This document shows positions 7,848 to 16,044 of a stretch of DNA of 64,000 nucleotides, piece after piece; position 1 is the stretch's first letter; each line of letters begins with the position of its first letter. The position numbers and the translations under genes were made by a program. This stretch comes from Flavobacteriaceae bacterium CP2B (lineage in GTDB: Bacteria; Bacteroidota; Bacteroidia; Flavobacteriales; Flavobacteriaceae): positions 59,924 through 123,923 of the forward strand of contig LXTR01000056.1 in the NCBI GenBank assembly GCA_001683825.1. The letters run 5' to 3'. The notes beneath the pieces were generated by a model. The model worked only from the letters and a program-made list of their open reading frames with translations. It searched no databases and was not told the origin of the DNA.

Positions 7848-8023
7848 GCCCAACATCGCCTATACAACATCGGCTCACCCCTTCCCAAGAATAAAATTCC
7901 TACATTTAAAAAAGTAAAAATCCCCCCGGCAACAACCCGTCACTACTCCTATTTTGCCACGATGTGTTTTTACGGCAAAATAGTCGCCAGGCGCCACGTT
8001 GCATAGCCGGGGCCGTTAGCAGC
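7848..8023 (+). repeat. attC-like fold-back element between two cassette-like genes
   Basis: The ends are imperfect inverted repeats. CCAAC (7850-7854) faces GTTAG (8015-8019), and CCTATACAACATCGGC (7859-7874) faces GCGCCACGTTGCATAGC (7991-8007). Inside is a perfect 10-bp hairpin, CTATTTTGCC (7949-7958) with GGCAAAATAG (7974-7983). This nested design, ending in AAC and GTT, is like an integron recombination site, and it lies between two unrelated small genes in the same direction. Confidence 0.5.
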
Positions 8024-8038
8024 AATTTGAAAATATAA

Positions 8039-8386
8039 ATGAAGAAATGGGTTTTTATTTTTCCTGCACTCGTCTTCTTAAGTTGTTTTGAAAATCCCTA
8101 TGCATTAAGTGATGAAAATAGTGAAAAGGATTATCTGATCGACTATATTGAAAATCTTAAGAATGAAGGTCGCATAGGTGAAAAACCTCTTCTTGTCTTA
8201 AATGGTGAAGCGATCACATATGACTCCTTGAGAAAATGTGAGCTCCTGCTTTACAGAAAAGATATCGATTCAATCTATGCTTACTTTAAAAGTAATGATA
8301 AGGGTGCACAACATATCTACGGAAAAGACGTATCGAGCGGTGTTATTCTGATCCAAGTCAAAAGACATTCTATGATTTGCGACTAG
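8039..8386 (+). CDS. Small lipoprotein resembling a TonB-receptor plug fragment
   Basis: A 115-residue lipoprotein (signal peptide with lipobox LVFLSC, C16). The mature part carries, in order, LLVLNGEAI (about 63-71), KDIDSIYAY and IYGKDVSSGVILIQVK (about 94-109). These match the core of TonB-dependent receptor plug domains (a V-I-D-G strand, an N-D-I-E-S-I strand, then Y-G-x-x-G-x-x-G-V-I-L-I), but without any beta-barrel. It could be a periplasmic binding module or anchor partner; function unknown. It is bounded by a fold-back element upstream and a matching CTAACACCGGG sequence downstream. Confidence 0.62.
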   Translation: MKKWVFIFPALVFLSCFENPYALSDENSEKDYLIDYIENLKNEGRIGEKPLLVLNGEAITYDSLRKCELLLYRKDIDSIYAYFKSNDKGAQHIYGKDVSSGVILIQVKRHSMICD

Positions 8387-8390
8387 TTCT

Positions 8391-8415
8391 AAATGCTGCT
8401 AACACCGGGTATTCC
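8391..8415 (+). repeat. Second attC-like boundary after the plug-like lipoprotein gene
   Basis: AAATGCTGCTAAC (8391-8403) is the near-exact inverse of GTTAGCAGCAATTT (8015-8028) on the other side of the gene and continues as ACCGGGTATT. I could not find a matching closing arm downstream, so this may be half of a site. Confidence 0.4.
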
Positions 8416-8641
8416 CCATTCCTGTTTTCAGCAAACTAAATGATTTTCCCTAAATTGGATTAAAATTAAGATCCGGTAACCCATAGTCTCTGAGCTTGTT
8501 TTGCTCACCAGACCCCTGTGGGTAAATTCCAAGCACCAAATTTCAGGCACCAACTTGGGATTTGGATTTTGGAAATTGAGATTTTTCATATTACCGCGCG
8601 GGACGCAAAACAAGCCGCAAAACATGGCATTCGAAGAACTG

Positions 8642-9700
8642 ATGACTTACGCCTATTTATCATGCTCCCTAAAATTGAAAAAATTCTATTTCTTATATTT
8701 CATTTTACTCCTTGGCCCAACATTAATAGCGCAACAAATTACCGGTACAGTCCTTGATAAAGGCACGAATGAGCCATTAATTGGCGTATCCGTGTATTTT
8801 GATGGAAGCACTTTAGGAACCATTACAGATGAAAATGGTAATTTCAAGCTAATCCCTCCAGGGAATCTCCTGGTTCCCCTAATCCTCAGTCATTTGGGAT
8901 ATCAAAGCAGAAAACTAAATGCCCCCTTTGGTCCAAATCATATGACAATTTACTTAACCGAGGAAATCCAGGAGATCCCTGAGGTGGTCCTCACTTCAGA
9001 CCCGTTTTCAAGAAGGCAAAAACTCAATGTTTTCAGAAATGAATTCCTGGGAGATGGCAAAGCTGCAAGGAATTGTTCAATCCTTAATGAAGATGATATC
9101 AGGCTGCATTACAGGTCTTTTGACAGCACATTAACCGCTTCAACAAAGGCGCCCTTAACCATAATAAATTCCTTCCTCCGCTACAGAATTCGGTTTGATC
9201 TCAAAGAATTTACGATTGCTTTCAGATCAAAGAATTTAGAAAGAATAGACAACATCAAGTACACCCGCTATGCCGGTTTTACCCATTTTGAAGATTTCTC
9301 TAATAACGACCGCAAGATCCTAAAAAGGAGGCAGGCCGCCTACCTTGGTTCACCAATGCATTTTATGCGTTCGATATGGGAAGGCAACCTCACAGACCAG
9401 AATTATTCCTTTAATTATGAACTAAAACCTATCGCACCCGACAAACTGATGGATCGACTGGATCATGATTCCGATAGTTTTAAAACATATGAATTTAGTA
9501 GAAAGAGGTTCGTAATCAATTACAAAAACAAATCGTACTACCGCTCCTCTATAAGTCTTGATGGAACCACCACATTCTCGATCGACCAATTTGGAAATTA
9601 TTCCCCCTACCAGGATTTGATTTTTGGTGGATATATGGCAGATTTAAGGATTTCGGAAACGCTTCCAAACGACTACAAATTCCCCAAATCCTTACCTTAA
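8642..9700 (+). CDS. Secreted carboxypeptidase-regulatory-like domain protein
   Basis: A 352-residue protein with an N-terminal hydrophobic segment (about 14-28, ending in an Ala-x-Ala-like LIAQQ cleavage region). A CarboxypepD_reg-like beta-sandwich follows (ITGTVLDKGTNEPLIGVSVY, then TDENGNFKL and LSHLGYQSR), about residues 30-120. The rest is basic and of unknown fold. The layout matches a large Bacteroidota family of surface or periplasmic proteins with no assigned reaction. The frame is open upstream, but only the ATG at 8642 (or 8624) leaves a plausible signal peptide. It is cargo of the tRNA-integrated element. Confidence 0.72.
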   Translation: MTYAYLSCSLKLKKFYFLYFILLLGPTLIAQQITGTVLDKGTNEPLIGVSVYFDGSTLGTITDENGNFKLIPPGNLLVPLILSHLGYQSRKLNAPFGPNHMTIYLTEEIQEIPEVVLTSDPFSRRQKLNVFRNEFLGDGKAARNCSILNEDDIRLHYRSFDSTLTASTKAPLTIINSFLRYRIRFDLKEFTIAFRSKNLERIDNIKYTRYAGFTHFEDFSNNDRKILKRRQAAYLGSPMHFMRSIWEGNLTDQNYSFNYELKPIAPDKLMDRLDHDSDSFKTYEFSRKRFVINYKNKSYYRSSISLDGTTTFSIDQFGNYSPYQDLIFGGYMADLRISETLPNDYKFPKSLP

Positions 9701-10218
9701 CTAGGCCTGCTGAGCGAGGCAATTATTTGGTAACCGTACCCTTGATTTCCTACTTAGTAGTAATCTATACGTAAAAAGAAACGCCCTGTTTATAGGCTTT
9801 TCAAGCATTTATTAGTAAAAATACATGCTCCATGCGTAAAATATTAGTAACCATTACTAAAAAATTCGACATGGTCATTATTTCATTTCCCCATAACTTA
9901 TTGATATTCTGTTAATAAAAATATTGCAACATGCGCCAGCATGTTGCCCTCTTGCTATTCATATTTAAATTGAAAGCATAAAGGATTTAATAAAGATATT
10001 TAGGGACAAAAAAATGCAGTAGAATGCGCCCTATTTCGATTTTATTATACGCTTATCTTTCCGAATGCTATAAAATCGAAATTGGATCCGTGCGCAAAGT
10101 TAAAGGGTAAGATTTGGGAAAATAGTGCCAGACTATTTATATGAATTACCAGTAATTTATACAGATTATTCCGGTATAGAATTACATTGAATTTTGATTG
10201 ATTAAAGTGAGTAGTAAG
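9701..10218. other. Intergenic stretch inside the element with a 13-bp inverted repeat
   Basis: About 520 A+T-rich bases with no gene I can support. ATTTCGATTTTAT (10033-10045) and its exact complement ATAAAATCGAAAT (10070-10082) form an inverted repeat with a 24-base spacer. Confidence 0.5.
10033..10082. repeat. Perfect 13-bp inverted repeat
   Basis: The arms are 10033-10045 and 10070-10082, identical over 13 bases, with no T tract, so it is not a typical terminator. It could be a protein-binding site of the element; function unknown. Confidence 0.6.
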
Positions 10219-11427
10219 TTAAAAATTAACGACAGTATCCAAGGCATCATCAGCCTCCCTGCGCATAAAAGTTGCCTGATAGGCCACCGTAGTGGTAATA
10301 GAAGAATGTCGGTATAGCTTCTGGAGCATTTGTATAGGGATCTTATCCCCTGAAATATTACCAAAACTGTGGCGGGCAATATGCATACTCAATTTTTTCT
10401 TAATACCCAGTTGATCGGCGATTAACTGTAATCTTCTGTTCAGGCTTCGGGTGGCCGAACGTGTGCGGGTTAGAAGCTCTTTAGCATCTCTAAAGTTAGT
10501 GCCTTCCATATGATGAAACACCAGATCATCATCTTTTCTGGACGGGTCCTTATAGGTATCCAAAATAGCACGTGCCTTTTCCGGCACCTTTAATGAAACC
10601 AGTTTCTGATTTTTATTCATCCTGTATAACAATCGCCCATCCCTGAAATCCGACCATCGGAGTTGCAACACATCACTAACCCGTATCCCCGCAAAGTAAA
10701 AGCTGGTTAACCAAACGTTCAGGGCATGGTGCTGAGCGGTAGTAAGACCCCGGGCATTTTCAAGCATTCTAAGCTCGTCTACGCTGAGGCCTATTTTTTC
10801 GGATTCCGGAATACGTATCTGGATTTTTCCCTTTCCAAAGGGATAATATTTTCTATCTACAAGTCCTTCAGAAATAGCCAGGTTATATATTTTCCTGATA
10901 AGGATCATGTAATTAACAGCCGTCCTACGTTTTCGCCCCTTTTTAGTCAAAATATAACTCTCAAAATTCTTAATAAGGAAGACAGTAATGCTTTTGAATG
11001 GCAGGCGCTCCTGACCCACAAAGGACTTAAACTTTTGGATTCGACCCTTCTGAGTTTCATAGACGCGAAATTTCTCGGCATTCCTGAGGTTTTCAAGGTG
11101 CAGATCGGCCAGACCAAAAAAATCCATATCAAGGCGCCCCTGCAGCTTTCGCTTGATATGATTCAATGAAGCCCCTTCATTGGAAGTCTCTGCTTCTAAA
11201 AGTGATGCATTTGCCTCGGATAATTTTTTTAGTAGTAAATTGTTGATTGAAATAGCATTCGGATGGGATTTTTTAACTCGTTTCTTGACATCATCCCAAT
11301 TAGCGGGATCCAGATATTGGCCCAGAAAAAGATAACGCGATTTTCTATCCCTCGTTATCCGAATTGCAAGAGGGTGTAAATTCCGCTTGTTGGGTTTCTT
11401 GATAAGTACTACCTGAACGCTGGACAT
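10219..11427 (-). CDS. Tyrosine recombinase (integrase)
   Basis: A 402-residue site-specific recombinase. It has an N-terminal arm-binding domain, a SAM-like core-binding domain (about 95-190) and a C-terminal catalytic domain with Arg in FAGIRVSDVLQL, a Lys in the following strand, the HIARHSFG box, a later His in YRHSSI and the nucleophile Tyr in TTTVAYQA. The frame is open to 11472, but residues upstream of MSSVQVVLIKK lie over the 28-bp direct repeat, so 11427 is the likelier start. It faces away from attR, 149 bases inside it, and should catalyse integration into the initiator tRNA gene. Confidence 0.92.
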   Translation of the reverse strand: MSSVQVVLIKKPNKRNLHPLAIRITRDRKSRYLFLGQYLDPANWDDVKKRVKKSHPNAISINNLLLKKLSEANASLLEAETSNEGASLNHIKRKLQGRLDMDFFGLADLHLENLRNAEKFRVYETQKGRIQKFKSFVGQERLPFKSITVFLIKNFESYILTKKGRKRRTAVNYMILIRKIYNLAISEGLVDRKYYPFGKGKIQIRIPESEKIGLSVDELRMLENARGLTTAQHHALNVWLTSFYFAGIRVSDVLQLRWSDFRDGRLLYRMNKNQKLVSLKVPEKARAILDTYKDPSRKDDDLVFHHMEGTNFRDAKELLTRTRSATRSLNRRLQLIADQLGIKKKLSMHIARHSFGNISGDKIPIQMLQKLYRHSSITTTVAYQATFMRREADDALDTVVNF

Positions 11428-11446
11428 AGTACCTAAAATTAGTACA

Positions 11447-11474
11447 TTTTTGGTACAACATAGGTAAAACATTT
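11447..11474 (+). repeat. 28-bp direct repeat, right copy
   Basis: An exact copy of 7157-7184, directly upstream of the recombinase start. It may serve both as an arm site and in control of the recombinase promoter. Confidence 0.65.
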
Positions 11475-11575
11475 TAGCGATTTACTTCGATATAAAACAA
11501 TTCAATAGACGTCTGAAAAATTGTAACTTATTGTATTTCATTTAGTTTGAACAATTTTAGAAACCCCCTGGAGCC

Positions 11576-11619
11576 GCTCATAACCCGAAGGTCGCTGGTT
11601 CGAGTCCAGTCCCCGCTAC
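11576..11619 (+). repeat. attR: 44-bp tRNA 3'-half repeat
   Basis: An exact duplicate of 7072-7115 without the tRNA 5' half. It marks the right end of the integrated element. A hairpin terminator follows 4 bases later, presumably the original terminator of the tRNA gene. Confidence 0.9.
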
Positions 11620-11623
11620 AAGG

Positions 11624-11655
11624 AAAACCATCAACGTCAGTTGGTGGTTTTTTTA
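11624..11655 (+). terminator. Terminator-like hairpin after attR
   Basis: AAAACCATCAAC pairs with GTTGGTGGTTTT (one G-T wobble) around GTCA, then a T run. It probably terminated the tRNA before the element inserted. Confidence 0.7.
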
Positions 11656-11697
11656 TGCGCAAAAGCGAAACTGGTTTCAGCTTTTGCGCATAAAAAA
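11649..11697. repeat. Large near-perfect palindrome at the start of the repeat array
   Basis: TTATGCGCAAAAGC (11653-11666) and GCTTTTGCGCATAA (11680-11693) are exact complements. The interior GAAAC-TG-GTTTC pairs again, and flanking T and A tracts lengthen the stem. About 24 bp in all, with one bulge. Confidence 0.75.
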
Positions 11698-11793
11698 GCA
11701 AATGCCTGCGAAGCAGGGATGGTTTTCCTTGTAAAGCCTACCCCCAAGGCCCATTTCCGAGGCTTACGAGGAAATGAATCCAGTCCCTACTAT
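11666..11793 (+). repeat. 128-bp tandem repeat, copy 1
   Basis: Runs from CGAAACTGGTTTCAGC to a tRNA-end-like AATCCAGTCCCTACTAT. It is repeated at 11816-11943 with a 150-base period and only about three to four differences. An open frame across both copies encodes the same peptide twice, but it looks incidental. Confidence 0.85.
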
Positions 11794-11815
11794 AAGGTTG
11801 GCAGGGTATGGTCAT

Positions 11816-11943
11816 CGAAACTGGTTTCAGCTTTTGCGTATAAAAAAGCAAATGCCTGCGAAGCAGGGATGGTTTTCCTTGTAAAGCCTACCCCCAAGGC
11901 CCATTTCCGAGGCTTACGAGGAAATGAATCCAGTCCCCGCTAT
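11816..11943 (+). repeat. 128-bp tandem repeat, copy 2, ending in a tRNA 3'-end scar
   Basis: The second copy ends in AATCCAGTCCCCGCTAT, matching the last bases of the initiator tRNA better than copy 1 does. A terminator-like hairpin (11954-11986) and a third arm-like repeat (11991-12010) follow, mirroring the order seen at attL. Confidence 0.8.
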
Positions 11944-11953
11944 TAGAAAAGAT

Positions 11954-11986
11954 AAGGCTTCACAAAAATGTGTGGCCTTTCTTTTT
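11954..11986 (+). terminator. Third terminator-like hairpin behind a tRNA-end scar
   Basis: AAGGCTTCACA pairs imperfectly with TGTGTGGCCTT around AAAA, followed by a TTTCTTTTT tract. Confidence 0.6.
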
Positions 11987-11990
11987 ACAA

Positions 11991-12010
11991 AGGGTACAGA
12001 ATAGGTACAG
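11991..12010 (+). repeat. Degenerate third copy of the arm-like repeat
   Basis: GGGTACAGAATAGGTACAGA resembles the core GGTACAACATAGGTAAAAC of the two 28-bp repeats at 7157 and 11447. It lies at the same place relative to a tRNA-end scar and hairpin as the left copy does. Confidence 0.45.
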
Positions 12011-12036
12011 AATCCTCACTTTTTAATTCTGCCCCC

Positions 12037-12879
12037 TTATTTTATAAACGTATCAAAATTCTTAGTTGGTCTATAGTTCAATTCTTTCTTAGCTTTTTCA
12101 ATAGAGTAAACTCTATCAATTCTTTCTAAAAATTTCCAATTCCTATCGGCATACATCTTTTCAACATCTGGATAATATTTTGACATGACTTTCTTAGGGT
12201 TTTTGTACAATTCAACTAAGTCTTCCCTATGAAAAGGACTTTCACTGGAGATATTATAAATCTGAAACGAATCAAACTTTTTCTCTAAAGCCAATAAATG
12301 TCCTGCCGCTCCATCTTCTTCGTCTAGTCCTCTATAGATTCGATGATTAGCTTTTGTGTTATCGTCTTCTGGTAGGAATCTGGATACACGTAAAACGGTG
12401 GTTTCTATTTCTTCTTTTTCAAAATAATCTCTACAAAGTAATTCGCATGTTAGCTTGGTAATATCATATATGTCTCGTGGCTCGGGTACAAGGTTCTCAT
12501 CTACCCAAACAGCTTGTTGAGAATTTACCATTGCTGTCCCATATATTGAAGTCGTACTTGTGTACAAGAATTTCTTAATTCCATTTGCCACGCATGCTGA
12601 TAGTAAATTATTAGTCCCGTTTATATTTGTTTCAATAAACTTATCACGCGGGTAATTCAAATCAGTGTGCTTTCCGTGCAATGCCGCAGTATGGATTATT
12701 GCATCAAACCCTTTTGTTATGGCTTTGATTTCCCGGTGATTTCTTATGTCTATAATCTTATCTGTTGTCTCGCTATGAACCAAGTCAAGCCCCAATGCTT
12801 CATATTTTTGCAATCTGAGTTGCTTAATTATTTCTTTTCCTAGCTTACCTGAAGAACCTGTTACAATAATTTTTTTCAT
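12037..12879 (-). CDS. NAD-dependent epimerase/dehydratase (extended SDR)
   Basis: A 280-residue extended short-chain dehydrogenase. The Rossmann motif TGSSGKLGKEI is at 8-18; the catalytic Ser/Thr region is YTSTTSIYG near 106-114 and the YxxxK motif is in DIYDITKLTCE near 138. Family members change sugar nucleotides or reduce small carbonyls with NAD(P); the substrate is not readable here. The gene is A+T-rich and stands alone next to the tRNA-integrated element. Its upstream side carries an attC-like boundary ending in GGTCGTTAGCC, shared with the plug-like lipoprotein gene, so it may have arrived as a cassette. Confidence 0.85.
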   Translation of the reverse strand: MKKIIVTGSSGKLGKEIIKQLRLQKYEALGLDLVHSETTDKIIDIRNHREIKAITKGFDAIIHTAALHGKHTDLNYPRDKFIETNINGTNNLLSACVANGIKKFLYTSTTSIYGTAMVNSQQAVWVDENLVPEPRDIYDITKLTCELLCRDYFEKEEIETTVLRVSRFLPEDDNTKANHRIYRGLDEEDGAAGHLLALEKKFDSFQIYNISSESPFHREDLVELYKNPKKVMSKYYPDVEKMYADRNWKFLERIDRVYSIEKAKKELNYRPTKNFDTFIK

Positions 12880-12926
12880 TCAGTGTATTTGAGTAATTGC
12901 TACGTTGTTTCCGATAGTATCTTGGT

Positions 12927-13104
12927 GGCTAACGACCCCGGGCATGCCTTCGTTGCTTTTCAAAGTGAGTCATGGCAAGCGAATCAAACTTCGCTTCTGT
13001 GGAGGTCGCGAGACAAGACGCAGGGTGATTGAGTTTAACGCTGCCTTCTTTGAAGGGCAGGTCTTCGAAGTTTGCAAGGCAGGGCAATAGGACCCGGTAT
13101 TAGT
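12927..13104 (-). repeat. attC-like fold-back element between DinB remnant and epimerase gene
   Basis: Read on the minus strand, the element starts CTAATACCGGGTCC just after the DinB remnant and ends CCCGGGGTCGTTAGCC before the epimerase gene. Next to these ends CCCTGCCTTGC and GCAACGAAGGCATGCC form a second imperfect pair. The closing end matches the one at 8001-8020 in 17 of 20 bases after inversion. Confidence 0.48.
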
Positions 13105-13591
13105 ATTTGTTAATTTTATTCAGATATTTAATTATTATACCAAGTTGTTCCAAATGATAAATGTCGTGATATAACATGCCGTTGATTGCAAAACTGTATT
13201 TATAATTGTCCTTAAAGTCGGTGTCATAATATTTCTCATCTAAGAATCTATCATCTTTTGATTTTAATAAATCAATTCGGTCAGAGATTTATCATATTCC
13301 AATTTTAGGTATCGCCAGCCCAATGGTTCAAGTTTGTCATTGGTCAACCAGTTTTCTTCACAGTCTTCCGTTTTGCTTCCCGTTCCTGTCCGAATTTTTA
13401 ATATGGTCTCCATTCGCCACAATGTCAAATGCGAAATGATTTCCGCAATACTGTGTAAGTCCTTAATTGGTCTGGTAAAAAACAAATTCATTTACAGTAT
13501 TCAATTTGCTATCAAATGTACTGCCTATCCATAATTTTCCATTTTGGACTTCTTCTAATTGCTGAATGACATTTTCAATAAGGTATTTCAT
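13100..13591 (-). pseudogene. DinB-family protein gene broken by two frameshifts
   Basis: Three reading frames in a row on the minus strand make one DinB-like four-helix protein. The first starts MKYLIENVIQQLEEVQNGKLW and covers the N-terminus to near 13480. The second covers KDLHSIAEIISHLTLWR and beyond to 13264. The third gives LDEKYYDTDFKDNYK and the closing HDIYHLEQLGIIIKYL. The first break is at a T run near 13478-13484 and the second near 13270-13285. The metal-binding His positions (SHLTLW and HDIYHL) are still present. The gene is recent debris. A sequencing error at the homopolymer could explain one break, less easily both. Confidence 0.7.
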
Positions 13592-13864
13592 GCTAATTAA
13601 AGTTAGTTCCTGTATAAAGCACGTTCACTTTATTTCTATGATAGCGTAATACTCCCTTTTTTCCTGTGCCTAAAGGTTTTATTCTTAAGCTAATATATTC
13701 ATATTTAAGGCAGCGGTTTGCTCCGGAAGCGCTTTAGTTCATTCTCCATATATTGTTTTCATTCTCGGGTTTTCCTGTCGATTAGTTAAGCTTTAACAAC
13801 AGCAAATTTATGGGCGTAGCATCCCGGCTGGGCGTTATGAAATCCTTGATAACGTTTGCGCTTT

Positions 13865-15901
13865 TCAATTGTTTACAAAGGTCTTTTCGTCAATCCCCAC
13901 ACCTGTAAGTCTTAGTGACTTCCATTTCTTTGGCAACCGTGTGTTTAATTGGACAATCCCGTTTTCGTTAATATCCAAACCTCCGAAACCGAACAACACC
14001 GCCTGAAGCATACCCCCGGCACCCGTTGCAAAATATGGGTTGGTCCCGCCGGCAGTTTCCGCGAGCACTGCAAACGGAGGAAGCTCGTTAGGCTGATAAC
14101 TTTTATTAAACATGTCGTATGCCTTTTCAGAATCCCCAAGTCGGGCGTAAAGAACTGCCAAAATAGCACCTCCCATCGCGGGGCCATCTTTAGACAACCG
14201 GGGTTCATAATACTTTAGATCCTTCTGTATTGCTTCTTTTTGAGCAATGATTTTTAAAGGGTACGATAACAGGTTTGCATCGGCTTGCTTGATCATGGCC
14301 CCTTCATAAGTTGCATTTTCCCGGGTCGTCCCATCCTGAAACTTCAAAATGGGAATGTTCTCTGCAACATGTCTCCAATCAGGGTCAACATTGTAGTTAA
14401 GCTTTTCTGCAGCCATTGAAGCATATTCCAACACCGTTTTTACCATTCCGTTGGTAAATGCATTGTTGTCAATATTTTCTTCCCATTCGTTTGCCCCTAT
14501 TACATTTTTGATTTCGTACCGGTTAACCCCATTGCGTTCCACTCGGCTAGTCCAGAAATCCGCCACTTCCTTTAATACCGGATATCCCCTTGTTTCCAGC
14601 CATTGCATATCCTGGGTTACCTCAAAATATTTCCAAAAGGCCCAACCAACGGTTGCCGTAATATGTTGCTGAAAGGGACCAGTCAAGGCCCAGACGGGCG
14701 TATCTTCCGAACCATCTTCGGCAGACTCCCATGGGAACATGGCGCCATCATAGCCATGGGCAAAAGCATTTTGTTGGGCAGCCTCCAGCCTTTCAAACCT
14801 GTATTCAAGCAAGGATTTTGCGATATCGGGATGCAGGACCAGAAGCGGGGGATACATCCAAAGTTCCGTATCCCAAAAAACATGTCCGTTATATCCTAGA
14901 CCGGATAAGCCCATTGGAGAGAGCGAATAGGCAGTCCCTTTTCTGGCAAAAGAATAAAGATGATAGAGGGCTGACCTCACCGCTCTTTGCGACCTTAAAT
15001 CGCCCTCTATTTGAATATCGCTTTCCCATAATTTATTCCATGCGTTCTCATGGGAGGTAATAAGGCGCGATACCCCCTCAAGCTTGGCAAAAAGGGTTAA
15101 GCGCTCCACTTCGTTCTGAGGGTCATTGTTATGTACAGAGGACATCGTTGACCCTACCAACGCGAACGTATAGGTTTCCCCAGCTTTTAGTTTTTTTTTA
15201 AACTTCATCAAGTGCATATTGTAATCCCAATCTTCATGAATAATCTTAGGTTCTTCACCATGCTTTTCAGGAAATATAAACGAAGTAGCGCTGGCTACTT
15301 TTTTGCGGCCAGGGCTGAAAGCCACAGAGGTCATTAAAGGAATTAAAACATGGGGTCTGTCTATCTCTGCATACAAATTGCGGACATCGGATAGGTGGTC
15401 TGGTGCGGAAATATAGTTGATTGGGATTATCTCGACATCACTTTTGGCTTTTATTTCAACAATCCCCAAAGCCGTATATGGTAAATTCCGCAATGACATG
15501 AGTTCGTGTCTGACTTCAATTTTTGCACCTACATTAAATGTGGTTATTAGTTTTGCCTTTTGCATATCCAGGGTTTGGGTATATTTTGTGATAGAATTCC
15601 TTCCCACTCTCGTGCCATCCACTTCTAAATGCATATTCATGTGGCTAAATGTTTTCAGGATATTGCTCACCCTCCCCCTCTGATAGTAGTCATATACACC
15701 ATTTAGGATCACTTCATTGACTTTCAATGGCTCGGGAGAGGACACCATTCCTACCATTCCATTGGCCACAGTGATCCCGTAATAGTCATTAGGATCCACA
15801 TTGGTTGCCTGAATATGCCAAGGGGATGAAGCATAGTCCTGGGCAAAAAGGGTTTGGGCGATTACTGTAATTACTACAAGAAATTTGTGTTTGTAATCCA
15901 T
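13865..15901 (-). CDS. Secreted GH65-like glycoside hydrolase/phosphorylase
   Basis: A 678-residue protein with a cleavable signal peptide (about 1-20, ending LFAQ). An N-terminal beta-sandwich runs to about 270 and an (alpha/alpha)6 barrel follows. Family signatures are GLSGLGYNGHVFWDTELWM and the acid-Glu loop ANEWEENIDNNAFTN, which matches the GH65 catalytic motif D/N-E-Y-x-E-N. GH65 enzymes hydrolyse or phosphorolyse alpha-glucosides such as kojibiose, trehalose or glucosyl-galactosyl units. Export suggests hydrolysis in the periplasm. It stands alone, divergent from the Crp/Fnr gene; a TAAATTTG -7 box lies upstream on the minus strand (15954-15961). Confidence 0.85.
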   Translation of the reverse strand: MDYKHKFLVVITVIAQTLFAQDYASSPWHIQATNVDPNDYYGITVANGMVGMVSSPEPLKVNEVILNGVYDYYQRGRVSNILKTFSHMNMHLEVDGTRVGRNSITKYTQTLDMQKAKLITTFNVGAKIEVRHELMSLRNLPYTALGIVEIKAKSDVEIIPINYISAPDHLSDVRNLYAEIDRPHVLIPLMTSVAFSPGRKKVASATSFIFPEKHGEEPKIIHEDWDYNMHLMKFKKKLKAGETYTFALVGSTMSSVHNNDPQNEVERLTLFAKLEGVSRLITSHENAWNKLWESDIQIEGDLRSQRAVRSALYHLYSFARKGTAYSLSPMGLSGLGYNGHVFWDTELWMYPPLLVLHPDIAKSLLEYRFERLEAAQQNAFAHGYDGAMFPWESAEDGSEDTPVWALTGPFQQHITATVGWAFWKYFEVTQDMQWLETRGYPVLKEVADFWTSRVERNGVNRYEIKNVIGANEWEENIDNNAFTNGMVKTVLEYASMAAEKLNYNVDPDWRHVAENIPILKFQDGTTRENATYEGAMIKQADANLLSYPLKIIAQKEAIQKDLKYYEPRLSKDGPAMGGAILAVLYARLGDSEKAYDMFNKSYQPNELPPFAVLAETAGGTNPYFATGAGGMLQAVLFGFGGLDINENGIVQLNTRLPKKWKSLRLTGVGIDEKTFVNN

Positions 15902-16044
15902 GATGAAAATTAACTTAGTTGTTTTTTGGGTGCGGGCTTATAAACAAATATTCCAAATTTAGTTATTGTCGTTTGGAAACTTTAAAATTTACGACCAATA
16001 ATCATATACCGCGCACAATATCGAATCTAGATAAACCGTGACAT

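Noticed and set aside
11666..11943. Possible CRISPR array
   Set aside because: Only two 128-bp copies with a 22-base gap, no short regular repeats and no cas genes.
11641..11946. A 101-codon open frame over the tandem repeats, encoding the same peptide twice
   Set aside because: It is made of the DNA repeat plus hairpin and tRNA-end sequence; the duplication is at DNA level and there is no start signal or known domain.
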